Positions 7,968-11,432 of a stretch of DNA of 11,432 bases are shown in pieces. A program made the translations under genes and the position numbers. A model generated the notes under the pieces. That model saw only the letters and a list, made by a program, of their open reading frames with translations. It was not told the origin of the DNA and did not search any database. The stretch lies in NCBI GenBank assembly GCA_003573635.1, contig QUTJ01031401.1, positions 1 through 11,432 on the forward strand, given 5' to 3'. The DNA comes from Goniomonas avonlea (taxonomy: Eukaryota; Cryptophyceae; Goniomonadida; Goniomonadaceae). How positions within the stretch are numbered: position 1 is the stretch's first letter; each line of letters begins with the position of its first letter.

Positions 7968-9770
7968 ATGCCGCCGCTGCGAACCCCAGGACCCGGAGCA
8001 TACGATATCAGCCCCAAGCCGGAGAATAAAGGTTACGGGTTCAGCACAGATACTCGTGAACGTCGGTATCAAGAGGAAGTGCTGGCTCTAGGAGGGTCAC
8101 CAGGGCCCAAATACAATGTAACCACGATCGTCCAGGTGTTTGTGCTTGTTCTTCCTGGACCGATGAGATCTGTTGATACTGTTGTAGGGAAATTCAAACC
8201 CAGCGTGGTGCATGGGAACACGAAACCCGGAAGTAACCCCAGGTGCAGTTCTTTCTTTGCAACTTGCGCTGATGCTCCACGTTTAGAGCACGTGAAGGTT
8301 CCTGGTCCTGGACAATATACGCCTCGCCCCCCGGGAAAGTCGCCCACGGAGGCGCGTGCACCAACATTTGCATGGGGAGGATCACCTCGGAAGGCAGCTG
8401 CTCGTACATTCTACCGTGCGTGATTTAGGAATGTCGTTTCCGGTGTTGACGCTCCCGATAGAGACGACGGACACTCCGGGCCCGAAGTATGACACCTCGA
8501 CCAAGATGGACACATCTAAAGGATTTACTTGGGGCGCGTCCAAGCGTCAATTTGCAGGACTGTCTTCTTCACGTGATAATGATCTAGGTGCGGCACCCGG
8601 GGCCGGTTTCTTGTATGACTGCCGCTGTAGCAACAGCCAGAAGCCTGGATGACCCAGAAATGGCCGCGCTTGCTGCAAAATTGAAGCCTTTCTCTCCTGG
8701 GAATTTCAAAACCTCGCCTCACAAACCGAGCAAGAAGCCAGTGACTCCTGGTTGGAGTTTTGGCCTCAAGGTACACCTCGAGGTCAACTCTTCTCCGCAG
8801 GAAATAATGTACGCAACAGTGTAAAAATGTGTTCGAAATCGAGTCCAGCACCCCGGGACCAGCTTACACTCCAAATTATCCTCAAAAAAACGGTGCGCTT
8901 GCTAAATGCAGGGGTCCGTGCTTTATCTCATTTTTCGCAGTGTCTGGACCAACAATGCGGCCCCCAACTGTTCGCCCTGAAACTTCCAACGCCACACCCC
9001 GTGAAACCTCTGGAACTAGTTCCGGTAATCATGGACCAGCGTGTTTTGTTTTTAAAACACCAAACGGCAGAGCTTGCGCCGCTCCCTCCGCCCCCTGCGG
9101 GACGTGCGATCACGTTCGGCGTGGAGGAGCGAGACTACTTCTACAACCGCTTGCGAAAAGGCAATCACTGTTTTATCATTTGGTGCTTTGGTTGCTTACA
9201 CAGAAGACTGAGGCGAAGTTATCTTGTTCTGTGGGTCTCACTTCCAGAACAGCGGCGAACGCGTTTGTCGGGACAATGGACTACGACACCCGTACGAAGC
9301 GAGGGATTGGCCCCGCCGCCCCTGCGTACACTCTGCGCAGTCGTGGCACCACATCTAACTGTGCGTTCGCTTCTGTGTGAAGCTGCTTTGTTGATGCCGA
9401 CACGCAGGGGAAACTGTGGGGCCGGGACCCGGAGCCTATGACACTCGCCAGCACCTGGACAAAAAGAAGGGCAGAGGTTTCAGTTTCGGTACAGACACGC
9501 GCGAACGTGCCTTCCAGACCGAGCTCAAGAGTACGTTGCTTGTCGTGCAGTGTGTTCTGGCCTCTTGTCATGGGTTGTAAACTTGACCCTGTGACCTCAC
9601 GAGGTCTTGTGGTAGGCACCTCTGGAGCGTGCTGTCGTGCTCACCAATCGCTTTGCTGCTCATTCCTCACACTCACCGCAGAGGCTAGCAACTCACCGGG
9701 ACCCATCTACAACATTTCCCCCGTGAAAGTTCGCCTTGCAAACACCCTCGCCCCGGACCAATTCTTCTAG
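7968..9770 (+). CDS. SHIPPO (STPGP) repeat protein, spliced, likely axonemal
   Basis: Predicted exons are 7968-8135, 8188-8242, 8287-8415, 8462-8587, 8637-8770, 8820-8892, 8941-9024, 9071 to about 9160, 9253-9360, 9408-9530 and 9682-9770, giving about 392 residues. It starts MPPLRTPGPGAYDISP and ends at TAG 9768-9770. About nine SHIPPO/sperm-tail PG-rich repeats are visible. Examples are TPGPGAYD, SPGPKYN, VPGPGQYTP, TPGPKYD, STPGPAYTP, GPGPGAYD and SPGPIYN, each often followed by an aromatic-Gly element such as FSFGTDTRER, FTWGASKR or AITFGVEERDYF. Proteins of this family (ODF3/CIMAP type) associate with flagellar doublet microtubules. Repeats 1 and 8 share TDTRER, suggesting internal duplication. 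Most introns are 44-52 nt. Intron 8 is uncertain: its donor lies at 9161 (GC) or 9170 (GT), with the acceptor at 9252. Intron 10 is 151 nt. Confidence 0.87.
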
Positions 9771-10354
9771 ATGTGGCGCCTCGATTGTGTTCGTTTCTGC
9801 CCATGACCTGCGCACGTGCATTGCGAAGGCCTGTGGCCGATAAAAAAATTCAAATGCAAGCGGAGTAATGAACAAGAGACTGCTGTGCCCGGTTAAACTC
9901 GCGGGGATGTCCATATATGGCTGGTTTATTGAGCATGCTTGTCTCTGGCATCTTGGGTCAGTTCAAAAATCCCTCGCAGCGCAGGCTGCTCAATGCCGAC
10001 TGCAGCGCAGTTGCTCATGCGACAGCACCAAAATGAGTTCTCTGCGCGCTCGTGACAGCACTGCCACGTGACCAGGTACCCGTTGACAAAGAGACAGACA
10101 CGGACAGCGAAGAGAGCGAGAGAGCCCTAGAACGAGCGAGAGAGCACTTGACAAAGAGACCAACTCAGAGGGGGGGGGCTTGTGACCAAGCTGGATAGAC
10201 CAAGATGGCCTTCCCCTCGGCAAAGAACACTGTTGAGCGCACACCCAAGTGGGTGTGAGACCGGCGCCCTCACGAGTTCATGAGTGTGATCGAATCACTG
10301 AGTCGAGGTGCTAGCGTGTGGCCTCTCGACTCAGTCGGAATGTTGAGGCCGCGG

Positions 10355-10463
10355 CCTTGTCACTCAACGCAACAACTGGAGTTATTCTCTGGGGCTCCTC
10401 GTCCCAAGTGTGACGCTTTCCTTGTCACTCAACGCAACAACTGGAGTTATTCTCTGGGGCTCC
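10355..10463. repeat. 44-bp direct repeat, two copies
   Basis: Two identical 44-bp copies, 10355-10398 and 10420-10463, begin CCTTGTCACTCAACGCAACA and end TTCTCTGGGGCTCC. They are separated by a 21-bp spacer, giving a 65-bp period. Perfect identity implies recent duplication or ongoing homogenisation. Confidence 0.95.
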
Positions 10464-10472
10464 ACTGAGAAC

Positions 10473-10680
10473 GGGCACTTAGTGGACCTTGCCCGGCGAC
10501 TTCCTTGCATGGGCACTTAGTGGACCTTGCACGGGCATAGTGGACCTTGCACGGGGCACTTAGTGGACCTTGCACGGCCACTTAGTGGACCTTGCACGGC
10601 CACTTAGTGGACCTTGCACGGCCACTTAGTGGACGGGCATGTAGTGGATCTTGCACGGGCACGGACACCCTTGCACGGGC
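10473..10680. repeat. Minisatellite of about 22 bp
   Basis: About eight units of roughly 22 bp carry the core CACTTAGTGGACCTTGCAC, with joining GGG or GGC. Some units are shortened (10533) or diverged (10636-10680). The array lies 80-290 bp beyond the transporter stop codon on the minus strand, so it is in that gene's 3' flank or untranslated region. Confidence 0.9.
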
Positions 10681-10762
10681 ACTTGCATGCGTCGACGCCC
10701 TTTCGCGGGCACCTGGTGGGCGCGCGCACGGGGTCTCTTCCGTGACGGCACGGGGCCGCCAC

Positions 10763-11108
10763 TCAGTTGATGGCCTTCTTCGGGTCCTCCTCGTCCTCGA
10801 GCTTGAGCGTGTCGGTCATTTTCAAGTCAGGAATTAGGATCCAGGTGAACGGGATGGAGAGCATCGGGAGGACCATGTGGCACAGGAACAGCAGGAGCGG
10901 CAGCGCGTCAAAGTTCCACGGCAGTTCCTGTCACATTATTTCAGGTACTTGCGCTTGCGGTGCTTATCGCTGTATCAGCCATCGAAGGCCCAAACCAGGC
11001 CGACACACCTGGCAGACATGGACCCGAACACCTGAGCAACGCACCTTGGGATTGGTATTGATGCCGGAGATGTCGATCAGCCAGGCGCCTGCAAAGGACC
11101 CGACGGTA
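10763..11108 (-). CDS. Membrane transporter, C-terminal two exons (BT1/MFS-like), partial
   Basis: Exons 11108-11045 and 10927-10763 join through a 117-nt GTGCGT...GACAG intron in phase 0. The first encodes TVGSFAGAWLIDISGINTNP. The second encodes an ELPWNFDALPLLLFLC segment, a long hydrophobic stretch (MVLPMLSIPFTWILIP), then a charged cytoplasmic tail ending DEEDPKKAIN and a TGA. The Gly/Ala-rich helix, loop, NFD..-LLL helix and final helix ending in IP resemble the last two membrane helices of folate/biopterin (BT1) or other major-facilitator transporters. The family call is tentative because only about 75 residues are visible. The protein continues upstream beyond the right edge, after an intron entered at the TTCCACAG acceptor at 11109. 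Confidence 0.72.
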
Positions 11109-11109
11109 C

Positions 11110-11432
11110 TGTGGAAGCACAGATGTCAGCCAGACTGTGGAGCACAAGGTGAGAGACGGGACTGTGGACCACAAGGTGAGAGACGGGACGTGTGGACCAC
11201 AAGCTGAGAGACGGGCTGTTGACCACAAGGTGGGAGACGGGACAGCCACTGTGGAGCACGTGTCAACCACTATGGAGCACAAGGTGTCAGCCTACTGTGG
11301 ACCATAGGTGTCAACCACTGGACCGTGTGTCAGCCATTATGGAGCACACGGTGTCAGCCACTGTGGACCATAAGGTGTCAGCCACTGCATGTGTCAGGCC
11401 TGTGGAGCACACGGTCAACCACTGTGGACCAT
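11110..11432. repeat. Tandem repeat filling the transporter intron to the window edge
   Basis: At least a dozen imperfect units of about 24-28 bp of the form ACTGTGG(A/C)(C/G)CACAAGG. In the first part they are followed by TGAGAGACGGG, in the rest by TGTCAGCC or TGTCAACC. Read on the gene strand, each unit ends in TGTG(G/C)TCCACAG. This closely matches the real 3' splice site CTGTGCTTCCACAG at 11109. The intron is longer than 323 nt. Confidence 0.85.

Larger units (their letters stand above)
9771..10762. other. Convergent intergenic region
   Basis: This lies between the 3' end of the SHIPPO gene and the 3' end of the transporter gene. It includes an A-rich GATAAAAAAATTC at about 9839-9851 that could serve as a polyadenylation signal for the SHIPPO gene. 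A low-complexity GAGAGCGAGAGAG tract with two TTGACAAAGAGAC copies lies at about 10082-10162. The two repeat sets listed separately follow. No gene was recognised. Confidence 0.55.

Noticed and set aside
8136-8187. Reading through SHIPPO intron 1 without splicing
   Set aside because: The frame is open, but splicing changes frame into a NPAWCMGTR segment that matches the family's aromatic-Gly element. The unspliced frame gives no such match.
8752-9441. Single continuous 229-codon frame on the plus strand
   Set aside because: Only bases about 9071-9160 of it fit the SHIPPO pattern. Elsewhere the SHIPPO signature moves to other frames, as expected from introns rather than one long exon.
10767-11207. 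Plus-strand open frame of 146 codons
   Set aside because: It is antisense to the transporter exons, which encode membrane helices in a consistent minus-strand frame, and it runs into the tandem repeats.

Overview
The window is the left end of a linear eukaryotic nuclear chromosome. It opens with about 23 tandem CCCTAAA units, the C-rich strand of a TTTAGGG telomere running inward from base 1. A short 24-bp satellite and a degenerate interstitial telomere tract follow. TTTAGGG telomeres occur in plants, green algae, many other algae, alveolates and some other protists. The multi-exon genes, GC-rich exons and a flagellar-type SHIPPO protein suggest a flagellated protist or alga. I cannot name the lineage.

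Layout. Bases 1-349 are telomere and satellite. Bases 350-1999 show no firmly supported gene; one possible signal-peptide exon lies on the minus strand at 935-1048. From 7688 down to about 2000, on the minus strand, runs one large spliced gene. It encodes an N-terminal KCTD-type BTB/T1 domain, a long right-handed beta-helix of the PbH1/FBXO11 kind, and probably a Pro/Ala/Ser-rich disordered tail. I traced 15 exons whose splice phases agree throughout. The first 11 are well supported by protein continuity and the last 4 are weaker. Head to head with it, 279 bp away, a plus-strand gene at 7968-9770 encodes a SHIPPO (STPGP) repeat protein in 11 small exons, most separated by introns of only 44-52 nt. 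Bases 9771-10762 are intergenic, with two sets of tandem repeats. From the right edge to 10763, on the minus strand, are the last two exons of a membrane transporter, possibly folate/biopterin (BT1) like.

Function. By family knowledge, KCTD-type BTB domains recruit cullin-3, and the beta-helix of FBXO11 is a substrate-recognition module in an SCF ligase. The first gene therefore looks like a cullin-3 counterpart of FBXO11. The SHIPPO gene is probably axonemal. Nothing ties the three genes into one pathway beyond the shared 279-bp promoter region of the first two.

Two genome-level signals stand out. The 5' splice site GTGCG is used in 11 of the 24 introns I could define. Several introns also carry tandem repeats close to their 3' splice sites, and in two of them the repeat units resemble the acceptor itself.
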